NCBI RefSeq assembly: GCF_023856365.1
Contig: NC_064554.1
Coordinates: 8,671,001-8,735,000, forward strand
Source: Brienomyrus brachyistius
Taxonomy: Eukaryota; Chordata; Actinopteri; Osteoglossiformes; Mormyridae
Direction of reading: 5' to 3'
Length of the DNA: 64,000 nucleotides
Both the position numbers and the translations under genes were made by a program. This document shows, piece after piece, positions 10,887 to 22,589 of this stretch; position 1 is the first letter of the stretch, and every line of letters begins with the position of its first letter. The notes beneath the pieces were generated by a model. It was not told where the DNA came from and made no database searches. It worked only from the letters and a program-made list of their open reading frames with translations.

Positions 10887-13043
10887 TCAGGTGTACAGCT
10901 CAAAGTCAAGCCTCTTGGAGCTGTAGAACTGTGTGTTTCCCTCTCCGACCCTCCTGCAGTAGACACCATCTTTGAAGTGGCCCTCCTCTACCCAGTTCTG
11001 AAGGACAAAAAAAAAAGAATTCTATTATGAGACTTGGGCACTCACAGAACTTGATCCCTTAATCAGAAATCAAGTATTAATAAGTGTGATCTTCAGAGTA
11101 CAAACACATATACCAGCAGGCACATGTTTGCAGACATGAATCATAATCAGCCTGTAAAAGGAGCGGAAGAAACGTGGGAAAGATCTGCTAGGTTCACCTG
11201 CATTTGTTGGCTGCTGAAGGGGCCATAGATCTCCGATTTATCATCCATATCCCACTTGTACTCCCACATGACATCATCACTCACTGCATAGGGACAACAG
11301 TTTGGTCTTAGCTCGAGCCACGAAAATGCACTTCGATGTATCCAAAACAACCACCATCTTTACTGGAACCCACCTCTTCCTCCGTCATCTTCCTCATCTT
11401 GTTCTGGCGCTTTCCCTCCATCCTTCGTATCAATTTCATCTGCAAACATGTCTAACACATCATCCTCATCTTTTCCAACTCTTTTCTTGTTTGCTGAAAC
11501 CTTTATAATGTATGCCAACTTCTCGTAGGTCTTCTGGTATATCTCAAACTCCCCACTGCCCACCAGCCGGTCCGCTAATGCCGTGAGTCTGTCCAGCTTC
11601 TCTGTGTCTCGGTTTGAGCCCTCTTCCTGGCCTCTGCTGTTCCCTTTTCCCTTCTTCCGCCCAACCATTCCCCCGAGCCGCCTCAGTGCCCCAGCAACAG
11701 TCTCCCCTGGCAACATCAGATCAACAACAGCCTCCATGAGCTGCTGCTGGCTGAGAGATGCCAAAGGATCCTCGACAACTTTAGGCTCCTCCTCTTCTTC
11801 CTCACTGTCGGCCCGCTTCTCTTCCCTCTGTTTCTCCTCCTCGGCCTCATCTTCGTCCCCTTCCCTTCTCTTCCTCTTTGCTGCAAGACCTTTCTTTCGC
11901 TTTACAGGTTGCTCCTTAATCTTTACCTGGGGAGGCAGGAAGGAGGGGAACAGTGTACAGACATAAAGGAGCAATCACTATAATTAATTAGGAAGCAACG
12001 ATAACCATCAAGGTAGGCTGAAAGTGTCACGCAAGCGCTTAAATATACTCTCAAACGTGCAGTGACACAGCTGGCCTTTTAAACCAGAGTTACAAGATAA
12101 AAATAAACAGAGATTTTTTTTTAACCATTTGACCTTTTCCTGAATTCAAGCTCAGCGATACAAATTTCACTAAAGTCAGAGACCTCCTTGCCATATATAG
12201 AAAAACTAATTTTGAATTGAGGAATGAAGTTTAACTATATGGGGAGGTGGGTTATGTCAGCCAATGACACTGGAATGCACTGAAATCCCACCCACCACAA
12301 CTGACAAGCCGAGACTTGACGCGTTCATGTGACTTTACAAATATGGTGTCATTTCCTGGTCATGCTTTAGAGCACAGCCATGTAGGCACAGCCATGTTAC
12401 CCAGTCAATATTGTCAAGCCAGTTGTCTCGAATCTGCTCCTCCTTTTTCACAAAGTAGTTGCCCTCTGAGTCAAAATGGCCCTCCTGCATCTCTTCATGC
12501 AGGTTAAAGGGTGTGATGGGCACCCCCTCGTCATAGTCAATCGTAGCCTGCTCCTGACCTGCCAGAACAGAGAAGACTTACAAGAACCAGTACAGGGAAC
12601 TCACTAAAGCTCAGAGTTAATTCACACGCAAAAAAAAAATGAATGACATTTGGCCAACACACGTTATTGTCACACCATCCATTTTCATGATACGTACCCT
12701 CCACGTCATCACTGTCCAGAGTTTCAAATTTGCTCCCATCCTCCCTTGTTTCTTCGTCGTCCTCCTCATCACTGTCCAAGGAATGTTTACCCTTGAACCT
12801 TGAGCCTGGACCACTCACAGCCTCACATATCTAGCAACAAGTAAAGGGGTGAAGAGGAGTAGGAACACGCGATGTATATAAACAATCTTGTGACAGAAGA
12901 GTTTCTGAACACTATCAATCTCTAAGTAACAGCTACTACCTCTGAATATGAACTGCACAAGTCCTCACCTTCTTCTTCTGGAGATCCTCTTCTAGGCTGA
13001 ATTCCCCATCGCCGTCCTCGAACGTCACTTTTCTTTTAGACAT
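10887..13043 (-). CDS. cd2bp2: CD2 antigen cytoplasmic tail-binding protein 2 (U5-52K)
   Basis: CD2BP2 is the U5 snRNP 52K protein. Its GYF domain binds proline-rich peptides and the U5-15K protein during tri-snRNP assembly. Six coding exons on the minus strand: 13043-12969, 12830-12698, 12558-12401, 11926-11374, 11283-11198 and 10997-10887. Their lengths sum to 1116 bases (371 residues) with every phase consistent. The N-terminus starts MSKRKVTF, followed by [15 protein letters not shown] (acidic) and [22 protein letters not shown] then [12 protein letters not shown] highly charged middle precedes the C-terminal GYF domain at about residues 307-371, with [20 protein letters not shown] and the C-terminal DFELYT. 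The eponymous GYF triplet reads GHF here. A non-coding leader exon ends at a GTAAGT donor at 13549, and the coding exon starts one base before the ATG. For exon 3 I chose the acceptor at 12558 over 12553 because only it keeps frame. Confidence 0.96.
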
Positions 13044-13548
13044 GCTGCAGAGAGTGGGACAGATCAGTTAGAAACCACAAACGAGGCACGGAGGTCTTAC
13101 AAGAGCGTCCGCAGCTCGCCGTTAAGTCTAACATGGCATTATGTTATAATATATTGCACATCTGCATCATCTCCCAAACACAGGTCCATATAAAAGGCTG
13201 AATCGCTCCTATCACATTTATCATCACATGCGCAGGATGGCTTCAAATAGTTTAATTAATCCTGACACAAGCTTGTTAATTATCTACAAAACCTGCTTCA
13301 AACCAAGACATCCACTAAGAGACTAAAAATAACAAAATACTTCGATATCTACCCACCGAAAAGGCATAAAACGTAACTACCCTATCCAAATAATGCAGCG
13401 AGCTAGCCACTAAGCTAATCGGCTAATTACGGTACATGCGTACATGACGGGATACAAAATACTTAAAGAAAAATCTGCAAATAGAGAATAAACTCTGACA
13501 GAAAGCTGGTAAACGTGATGCAACGCGTATAAAAAGTCGCTGACTTAC

Positions 13549-13650
13549 ACGTTAACAACTCTGTCGTGAGTCGCACCACCATCCGTAAAATACCAAACAG
13601 GACGTGACGCCAAACAGCGACACTTCCTATCTTCTTCTTCTGTGAGGTGT
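13549..13650 (-). promoter_or_regulatory. cd2bp2: cd2bp2 leader exon and start region
   Basis: On the minus strand an AACGT/GTAAGT donor sits at 13549/13548. The sequence just above it (to about 13650) contains several CG dinucleotides and a CTTCC/GGAAG (Ets-like) core near 13624. It is read as the non-coding first exon and promoter edge. The transcription start is not determined. Confidence 0.4.
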
Positions 13651-15266
13651 TTTCGAATTTTTACAAAATGATGCATAGCGCCACCTACAGTTCCGACAAG
13701 GTGATAGATCCATCCATCCATCCATCCAATGAGCAATATTTAAAACTGATTGCTGTGGTAGTGTTGTACGTTTGTCCTGGGCTTGTTGGATTTAAGTGGC
13801 CAAATTTTATGTTTTGTGGAATTTACAGGACAGTATAACACTACCGTCTCATGCAATACATATTACAAAATCTGCACGATACAAAATAGTGTCCAGTTTT
13901 CTTCTATTACATCTTTATCTTCACTGAAAGTTTGTGATGTTAATCTGTTTGACAAACAAACCTGACAGTAAACTAGTCAGTACAGTTTTCAAGCAAAGAC
14001 TCTTGGGGACTTTAAATCAGGCTCTTTAAGTGAGAAGACAGAGATCTCTTTGAGTAGAGGAGCTATTTATATTTATTTGTCAAGTCCTTAAAGTCTAAGA
14101 AACCTACTTTAAAATTGTATCAGCTACATGCAGTCTCGTGGTTTTCTACATAGAAGATTTAAATTTGATACTAGCCTTTGCAGCTTTTGTTCTGCGGAGA
14201 CAGAATTCATTTAAGTTATTTTTTTCGATGTACTTATAGTAAACTGCTTGGTCTGATATTCATAATTGACTGTCATTAAATAATGGGTAAGACACCTTAT
14301 TTTTACTTACTATGTGCTCTTATGAAAACCTGATCATTTACCTTTTTATGTTATTATTATTATTATTTGCTTATCAGTTTCTTTCAAACTGTTAATCTGG
14401 AATGTGGTTGTATATGCTCTAAGTCTACAGCGTATCAGCCTATGGTTATCCACCATTATTAGTTGACACTGGTTCTTTGTATATTTCTATTGTCTGTTTT
14501 GTTTTGTATTGTGTATTTCCTTATGCTCAATAAAAAAGATAAAGGGGGAAAACACAAAAGCAGGTTTGCGGGGTCTAATTCGACTTCGCTGAGATTATCG
14601 AATGCACCGTCAATAAAATGCATCTGGCCCTTCCAGCGGTCCTCCAATTTGCAGGGAAAACAAAAACATTGTAACGCCTGTGACTTGGGGCAAAGTCCGA
14701 GCTGTGAAGAAAAAAAGGAGTTATAATGATGTACGCCTGTATATAAAAAAACAGAACCGGAACTTTGCTAACTGAAAAGATAAGCGTCTTATTTATCACA
14801 CCAAGTTTCCTTATTGGTGTGCTGTACAAGTTTCTTATTAAGTGGGCAAACAGAAACCATCGACCAGGTAACCCTTGTAACCCTTGTACCGTTATGAGTT
14901 TTTTTCTGGTGTTATATTCATAGCCGATCCGCGATTTTCGGTGGTTTTACAAATTATTTTTGGTGGTTTCATAAATTATTGCATACCGTGCTTAGACTCA
15001 AAATCCGGTTCAAATTAATGCTGTTCAAAAATGTCTACCGATTTTCTCTGATGGTTTCCCCGAACTGAAACTAATTCAAAGAGGTGCGCATCACTTCATC
15101 ATCTGCTGGAGTAGAGCGGATAAACCTCCCAAAACCACGGTGATTTGCTGATCAATCATTAACGCGTGAAACACTGAAAAGAGAAAGGCGGAGTCTACAG
15201 CGACTCCTGTTACCGTTTCGGCACTCTTTAGTCACATCCAGGCTTTTGTAGTGAGGGAGTGCTCTG
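13651..15266. other. AT-rich intergenic stretch without a gene
   Basis: No family-like open frame is present. A short (CATC)n tract lies at about 13709-13728 and a TTA/ATT-rich patch near 14350-14368. The rest is unremarkable AT-rich sequence between the cd2bp2 start and the PHETA-like pseudogene. Confidence 0.5.
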
Positions 15267-16468
15267 ATGAAGGTCTATGGAAGCATCCTGCGACACTTCT
15301 GGTCCTGCTGCTCACCGGCTATCTCTATGAAAAGGTAGCGGGACACATTCAAAACCATTTCGAAAGACTGTTGGTCTATATATCACATTTATTTTACACT
15401 TTATTGGCTGATAGCACGTTACTTAATTACACTTTGCACTAGTAGCTTATTGAATAAAATATATGGGTGCAATTAAACCAACACACAAGGCTGGAAGACT
15501 GAATTAAAATTATTGTTGAAAATTTCTCCCCAGGAACAGAAGACTGGCTCCTATCAGAAGCACTGGATTATACTGAAGGTTAATCTTCTCTTCTACCAAG
15601 TGTGACCAGGGGACAGCGGCCCACTGGGGGTCATAGTGCTGGAGGGCTGCTCCGTCCGGCTATGCGACTCGGAGGAGCCGTTTGTCTTTTCTGTGGTGTG
15701 TGGGGAGCTGGGGCAATGGAACCATAGGCTGGCCGTTGCAGATGAGCCGACGCAGCGGAGCTGGGTTGAAGCGCTGCTGGCAGCCAGCCACTGCTTCTCG
15801 TCCATGCTGGTGAGGGACCTGCAGTGGCAGTGTAAAGGTGAGCATGTCACCGGGAAGGCGACAGTGGAAGAAGCGAGAACGTGCACCAGGCATTTGACAC
15901 ACAGTGACCGCAGACTGGCATCTCTCACAACTACATGGCTGGCAACTTTTTGGCAAAGGCACTGGTGGTTTCCAGTGTCAAAATATTTCTGGCTCTGGAA
16001 GCGGAATGGACGTCTACCAGATATCTACGGGCTGCACTTAGCTTCTATAATGAGCTCATTCTCTCTGCCTCAGTGTGTGTTTTAGCTGCCTAACATGAAT
16101 CGTATCTACATTTCCTCCTATTCTCCTTCCCCATCGAACAGATATGGGAGGTATAGCCTACACCTCTGAGACTCCGCAGCTCTACACTGGGTCTCATCTA
16201 GATGAATCAGAGTTTACCTGCTCTCTGGGTTCCAAGCACATAGGCCGCTCCTTCTTCAGGTGAAGCAGGGGTCCCCAGCCAAAAGCGGGGCGAGGCTATA
16301 CCTGAAGCCTGTCACGTCATGCCGAAACCCTGGACAAAGAAGACCATCCATGTCGCACCCGTAAGCAGACCAGCCCCACTGTGTGCGGGACCAGAGCCCC
16401 TGGAGGATCTCAGCACGTTGCATGAGCTCTATGGTCAGGAAGTAAAATCTGTAATGGCCACATGGTGA
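15267..16468 (+). pseudogene. Sesquipedalian/PHETA-like PH-domain gene, broken
   Basis: PHETA (FAM109, Ses1/2) proteins are endosomal PH-domain adaptors that bind OCRL through a C-terminal F&H motif. Three exon-like blocks are recognisable: 15267-15334 (starts MKVYGSILRHFWSCCSP, then GYLYEK), 15534-15837 (TGSYQKHWIILKVNLLFYQ, GVIVLEGCSVRL, SWVEALLAASHC, LVRDLQWQCK) and 16142-16468 (ending LHELYGQEVKSVMATW). AG/GT sites bound the blocks. Three lesions are visible. The first block changes frame between CCSP and GYLYEK. An in-frame TGA at 15603-15605 interrupts the PH domain. The third block switches frame near 16250, leaving a TGA at 16261 before the C-terminal motif. The F&H phenylalanine position reads Leu. 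It looks like a third PHETA-type paralogue that has decayed. Sequencing errors or misread exon edges could explain part of it. Confidence 0.72.
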
Positions 16469-16769
16469 GAAAGGCAGAAAGATGGGGAAGTGCAGGAGGG
16501 GGATATGACTGATTTGAGGTAAACAATGTTCAGTAATGTGACAAGGGCACTTATTTAGGTTACCTGTGTCACAGTCAATAAATGAGGCTGAGTTTGTTTA
16601 CTCTTGCATCCAAACCCTAATATCCCTTGCATCCAAATTGTTTTCAATACCCATTTTTGTCCTTGTGTGTGTTTTTTCCCTCTGCTATTGCCGAAAATCT
16701 CTCTGCTGTTTTTCTTTAAACCGTTCTCAACTCTCATACCCCCAATCTCTAATCCTCCCTCCCAGCCCT

Positions 16770-18742
16770 GGGCCCTATTTTGCACTGACAGAAAGCAATG
16801 CAAAGTGGTTCTGCTAGTCTGCTCATTTTCACGCCTTGCGCGCACAACGTCTGAATAGCAAATGATTTTGTGCCCATTTCCCGCTTGTAGGAGCGGGGCT
16901 TTTTAAATGAGGTGTGGTCGTCGCTCTTTTAAGGCAGTGCAATGTCGCTGTGCTTTCGACCAACAAAAATAACAGCCCTATTGCCTTTTATTTGAACATT
17001 TTAAAACACCTTAAAACTGTAGGTTGTGTTTTGTTTGAATAAAGATCACAATTTTATTCATATTTTTCAAACTGCAGACCCAAAATTTAATTAAAAAAAC
17101 ACACAAGCATAATTAAGTTCCATAATTAAGCAGCAAGCTTCTGTTTTACTCGTCATCTATCTTCATTATATACCGCTTTCGACACAGATGATCTGGTGAT
17201 GCTAGATAATGAAGACACCTCATCCCACACCTGCTTCACCTTGAAAGGCTTAGGTAGACAAGTGGTGCTCCCGTAGATGATGTGCTTGTGCCTTTTCACC
17301 TCACGCACGAGCATGTGTTTCCTCAGGTGAAAACTGATCCGGTCGGCCAGGAAACATGCCATGGTTCTGGAGGCTATACTACACATGGGAGATAGACCAG
17401 GGAGATAGACAGACGGATAGGCAGATACATTATTGTATGTAATCCCTAATCGCAAATTCATTTCTGTTCGATATATATATATATATGCCTTGCAATAATT
17501 TAATAGAAAAGCCTAGTGCTGTAATAACTCAAGACATTTAGGCTTGTTTTGTCTTACCTCTGGTTTCAGCCCTCGTATGGATCACTCAAGCTGCCTCTCA
17601 TTTGCTCCCTCATCAGTACTGTTATAAAGTGCTTCCCAGTCATGTACTCCCCAGTCCAGTCATTGATGTTGCTCCCTGCGTGTGCCTCAGAGTTTGTCCT
17701 GTGCTTCAGTGCTGTCCAGTCCACATGTTCCCATTTTGACCTTGCTTCTGTTTAGTTTTTTCCAATAAAGCTCTTTTCATTCCCCCCCTCTGCTTGTTCT
17801 CCCTTCCTTCCTTGCCTGGGCGTGAGACGTAGTCGTAATTTGTTCAGCATGAAATGACCTCATGCACAATTGGCTGTATTGAAACATCTTGAAATATGTA
17901 TTTGAACATTTTTCTTCTCCTAGTCATAGTCTTTGCAAAGAAACAGGAATACATAGGCTTGCATGCGGAAAAGGCAGATATATATATAAGGTAATAATGA
18001 AAGCTCAGTGGTACTGCTGTTTTTTTTGCCTTCTTTACAAAATAAAAGTCACAAATGGTACCTTCTAGGCTAGGCACCGTTCTTTTATTCAGATTTCTAG
18101 ATCCTGATTGGCTGTGTGAAGTGCCCATACCATTAAATGAAGCAACAGGAACCCTGGGCATGAATATGTTGAACTTGGAACGTGAGGAACGTGACCCTGT
18201 TGGTGACAGTGATGGAAGGACAGAAAATCCAGATACTGCTAGTTTTGCAGAAGGTCACATGCCACATGGACTACCAGGTCCACTTGACGATATGTTCAAA
18301 TCACCTAAATCATTCACAGAGAAGTCCATGGGGTCTCATTTACACCCATGGTCAGATGTCACATTAGCACAATTTGTTGTATTAATTCTGGCATTTTCTA
18401 CAGCAAATGAGACCATCTAAAATTATTAAGCATCTTCTTACCAGCAAATAACATCTTGGCATGTTGCTATGCTCTCTCTTCATGCATTCAAACAACCATG
18501 TAAATACCCAGCCGACAACATCACATTACATTTCTTTTGTCAAGGTTGTGGGGCATATTTTTTGTGTCACATTGTGCAGGGAATATCACACAAAGAGTGA
18601 GTCAGGTGACTGGATAGATGGTTGTCCTTTGAGGTCCAAAGCTATAAGAGTTGAAGACATTGTCTTGCTTGGTTGTCTATAGCACATAACATAGATGTTA
18701 GTTGAGCCTTGCGCTTTGCATTAGATTGTGAAAATAGAGCCC
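16770..18742. mobile_element. Degenerate PIF/Harbinger-like DNA transposon
   Basis: The left end GGGCCCTATTTTGCAC (16770) matches the reverse complement of the right end, GGGCTCTATTTTCAC (ending 18742). A second shared block, AATGCAAAG, lies just inside both ends. This end type, together with a MYB/SANT-like gene inside, is typical of fish Harbinger elements. No intact transposase frame is visible. A different repeat with its own AATAAA (about 17765) interrupts the interior near 17565-17830, and a (TA)n tract lies near 17470. No clean target-site duplication could be assigned. Confidence 0.6.
17153..17330 (-). pseudogene. MYB/SANT-like accessory gene fragment of Harbinger
   Basis: The minus-strand translation contains HMLVREVKRHKHIIYGST followed by KPFKVKQVWDEVSSL. 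This is the helix-turn-helix layout of the MYB/SANT-like DNA-binding proteins that accompany Harbinger transposases: a long basic helix, then a K-x-x-x-W-D/E-E-I/V helix. Only the N-terminal domain is present before a stop, and no ATG in good context is obvious. It lies inside the terminal repeats at 16770 and 18742, which supports a transposon origin. Confidence 0.5.
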
Positions 18743-18744
18743 AC

Positions 18745-21700
18745 TGTTTTATACAGTTCCTGTCGACACCACCCCCCCCCCAAAGTTGCCATTATGGATG
18801 TAGACAAACCTAGACACGCCACTGAAGGTAACTCAACGTTGACTGCAGGATCGTCTGGTCTCATGCTGAAGTGAAACTTCACTTCTACTTGCATTATGTG
18901 TAAGATCTTTTTATTTTCACTTTAAGAAGATGTGGAAATATCATTTTGTCATTATTTTAAGCCTCTCCATTTCTTCCTTTTCCCGTTTCCAATAAGAAGC
19001 TGGAGATCTAAGGAGAACAGCTGCAAATTGTTGTTGTTTAATAGGGTGTACGCTCCATGAGTAACGAACAAGCCTTTAGATGAATGTCTGAGTGGTACAA
19101 AGTGATGGCAAACTTTAAATAGACATTTACTAAAATTCTATGTCCTTTATGTGAGTTTTTGTGTGTGAATGAATTTACGAGCCCTCTGCCAGCCAGCCCC
19201 TTTGACGTTACCGTTTGCAGGGACTGCATGACCTAGGTAACGGGGTAAAAGGCTCTAAGCTATTTCTGGGCAGAAAGTGAACGCAGCCCTGGGACAGGAT
19301 ACCGGCTCTAGGACTCCTGCCATGTTTCACTCCAGGGCAGCCCCCTGATGTAAGTGCTGCTGTGAATCCATGCTGCTGCCAGGGCGAGCAAACAGCCAAG
19401 AGGGAGCGAGTGCCAGCTGAAGTGACGCCATCCCGCAGTGCACATCCAAGAAAGACTGTTACATAAGAGCATTACGCTGGTCTCTGCCGCGCTTGGCTTC
19501 TTGCCAAAGGAGAGACGTGTATCTACGTTACGTGTAAAGGGTGTATACTTTAATGGTCTGCTTCTTGTTCCCATAGTATATTATATCATTCTTATATTAC
19601 TACTTATACAAAAGATATTATTATCATTATTATTGGTATTATTATTAATAATAGTTATGATAATAATGGCAATTATTGTTACTATCACTATTAGTACCAT
19701 TATTATTGTTGTTATCATTATTAATATTATGATTATTATTATCATTTTCTTATGAAGACGGTCATACTGTATTGCATTACTCATACATGCTGCCACCTGC
19801 CTCATGCCCAGTGCTTACTGGGAAGGGCTTCCAGCTCACCATGACGGCATAATGGAAAAGTAATCTGGATGGATGGGTGGATGTTGATGTGTCATATTAA
19901 TGTGTATCAGATATCCACAAATCTACGTGTGTTTAGAACCACACCTAGCAAATATGCCTTACTGGATATTTGCGTATCCCACTTGATATTACACTTTGCA
20001 CAGAGCAATGCTATACAGCATAGCGCACAATCATACACGGAGCAATTTAGCACGTCTTATGCTTTTATTTTAAACGAAACGGGATTAAAATAATTGTAAA
20101 CAACTTTAAATCGTTTAAAACTTACATCATCTAATAATAATAAACTTACATTCATTATATATCTAATTGGTGACATACAAAAAATACATATTTCTTATGC
20201 GTATTCTATATTTTTTTCCATTAGGTTTATATATTACACTTAATTTTAATTACATTAAATTTCCCATATTTACTCTTTCCGACGTCTGTACATCATTATT
20301 CCAGTGGGGGACGAAAGTTACGGTATGTATGAATGTTAAGTCATGAACGAAAAGCAACTCAGTGGACGAATTAAACGATGGATCAGTTAGTAAACGAAAT
20401 GACCTGACGTACCATATATGTAACCATGTTAAATTCGTTCACTCAACAACAAACAATCGTTTATTAACCGCGAAGGCCTGTGTTTTATGACGAAACAGCA
20501 TGTTCATATAGGCATACTATAACCATGAAAACAGTTCTAATCTCATTTCCAATAAAAACGCCCACATTTAATTACAAACACAACAGAGCGATTACGTACA
20601 CAAAACAAAGACACACTGTAAATGTGAATTGTTTAAAATGAAAAAGTTCCTCCACTGACGTTTGACAATAACACATTTGTTGGTGAATTAAAGTTAGATT
20701 TGTTCTCAATAAAATTCTGAAAGGTCGTGCAAATCGAACCTGGCGACATCGCTTGTATTTTTAGTGCATTATCAGATTTCCAAAGGCGCCTTTATCTGGA
20801 GGAACTTATATTTATATTAGATATGTCTGAATATTAAAACCCAAAGCAGTAATTTCTAGATAAATACTGCACTGTTTCAAAGTGGGCCATTCGGTTGCTG
20901 GGTGTGAGAGCAGACAGTCAAATTGCCCCTATTTCCAGACCTGCTCGTGAGATGGTGATTTTATTTCCCCTCCTATTTCTTTGAATCCTATTTTAAAAAG
21001 ATTGTATTATATAACTTTACTGCAAGGCTATGAGCAGCAGTAGATGCTTCTGCTTTCTACCAACAGAGAATGTAAAAACTGTCCTTAAGCCTCACGTCTA
21101 AATATTATTAAAGTGCTTGAGATATTGCGATAAACGTAAACATACATTTGCTTATGGTCACATCGAGGGGTACGGAAAGAAGTAAGAAGAGAATTCATCA
21201 CTGTGGGAATAATGTGGGAAGAAATTTGCATGAGTCTGTAGAGAATTTAAAAAAAGTTACAAAAAGATTTACGACTTTTCGTTTTCTCTCACATGTTCCC
21301 TCCAGAGGCCTTTCATCTTGCCTCCTCTTTTCAGTGGCGATCCATGAAGTACAAAAAACTTTGATAACACAGCTGCCGTGACCATTGCCTCGGTGCCGAT
21401 GCACTGGCTGAAGCGACCGCTTTTTCTTATCAGAACCGGACCTGTTTCTCTGCAGCAATGTGACATTAGGAGAGAGAGAATGTGAGTTAATGGGAAAGAG
21501 AGGGAGACCGTGGAAGGGTGTCAGCTTTCACGCCTGCAGTCCGATGCTTACTATACAGTATTCGGGGTTCAAATATGGACCTCGGCGGTTAAAAGGTATG
21601 TCTGAAGCTAGTACTATACCGGGGACAAACATAAGAACTTATTATTGCGTCATTGTCAAATTAGATTGATTTATCAACAACTGATAATATTCTCTTAATA

Positions 21701-22395
21701 TTTTCTGTGTCGAATCCATTGCGTCACAGAATTAGCTGATTTGGAGTGGAGGTAATATTTGTGGCTAACAAACTGCATCTATATGTATCTGATAGCCGGA
21801 CCCCCAATTTCCCATGCATGCAAGACGGACAGAATTGGGAAAAGCTTAAGAAAAAAGGAAAAAATAAAGACTGTAGCTTTGTAGTTTAAGACGCAACCCG
21901 ACTGCTGACGCTGAGAAACGTTGGCTTTTATTTTGAAAGATAGAGTCCAGCTACCCCAGACTCTTAATTCATGAATTATAAAGATAAATGCAGCTGTCTC
22001 AGATCAGCATACAAATAAAACGAAAACCGCCCAGAGTCTTTGAAACACCGTAGTACTAATGTCACATTGACCCACAGAAGTAGCATAATGTTTTCCAAAG
22101 GTGTGTGACATGTTGCATGGTGTATGACAGACTTGATCATCTCGGTTATTCTGGTCTGAAGTCTGTTTAGATGCCTAGTGGGCCACCAGTTACATGACAG
22201 ACATATTCATAAGAGTTCAGAGAATTTATGTCTAGGAACCAGCTGTAGTTGAAGGCATCTACCAATAAGAATAAGTGATTTTTTTAGGGTGTAAAGACAT
22301 ATGAAGGGATATCTGCTGTAGGGCCCAGTAGCCCCTAATATTGGGTATATCCATATTAGTCCACACATGACACTAAAGTGTAGCCTGGACTTCAG
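18745..22395. other. AT-rich intergenic stretch upstream of mylpf
   Basis: No recognisable gene. It contains a degenerate ATT/ATC microsatellite (19585-19755) that keeps frames open on both strands by composition, a SINE-like tail at about 19800-19880 (GGATGGATGG-type end), and long AT-rich sequence from 20 to 22.3 kb. Distal mylpf enhancers could lie here, but I cannot point to one. Confidence 0.45.
19585..19755. repeat. ATT/ATC-type microsatellite
   Basis: About 170 bases composed almost only of imperfect ATT, ATC and ATA triplets. Open frames on either strand encode only Ile-rich runs, so this is simple-sequence DNA and not a gene. Confidence 0.85.
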
Positions 22396-22404
22396 TATCA
22401 TGTT

Positions 22405-22589
22405 CTACTCATTCCAAGACACATGGATCTATTTCTGAGCAGCTGTGAGGTTTCCCTTCCAAACTTGACGAGCAGCTATAGTTAACCCAGCTGCCGGGAG
22501 GTATATAAGCCCCCGGGGAACTGTGCTTTCATGCGGCTTCACATTTTCTTCTCCTTTCGACCGTCCCAACTCCTCACACCGTTCGGGAA
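22405..22589 (+). promoter_or_regulatory. mylpf: mylpf core promoter (TATA, E-boxes, MCAT-like)
   Basis: A TATATAAG box lies at 22502-22509, about 80 bases before the ATG. Two CAGCTG E-boxes (22440-22445 and 22488-22493), a CACATG E-box near 22420 and an MCAT-like CATTCCA near 22410 stand just upstream. This combination of MyoD and TEAD-type sites with a TATA box is typical of fast skeletal muscle contractile genes. Factor binding is inferred from motifs only. Confidence 0.7.

Noticed and set aside
15603..15605. TGA in the PHETA-like gene as a selenocysteine codon
   Set aside because: PHETA proteins have no Sec, and two separate frame changes in the same gene favour decay. No SECIS-like structure was noticed, though one was not modelled.
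15579..15608. A tiny intron removing the TGA (GT at 15579, AG at 15608)
   Set aside because: About 30 bases is too short for a vertebrate spliceosomal intron, and it would delete the conserved NLLFYQ strand of the PH domain.
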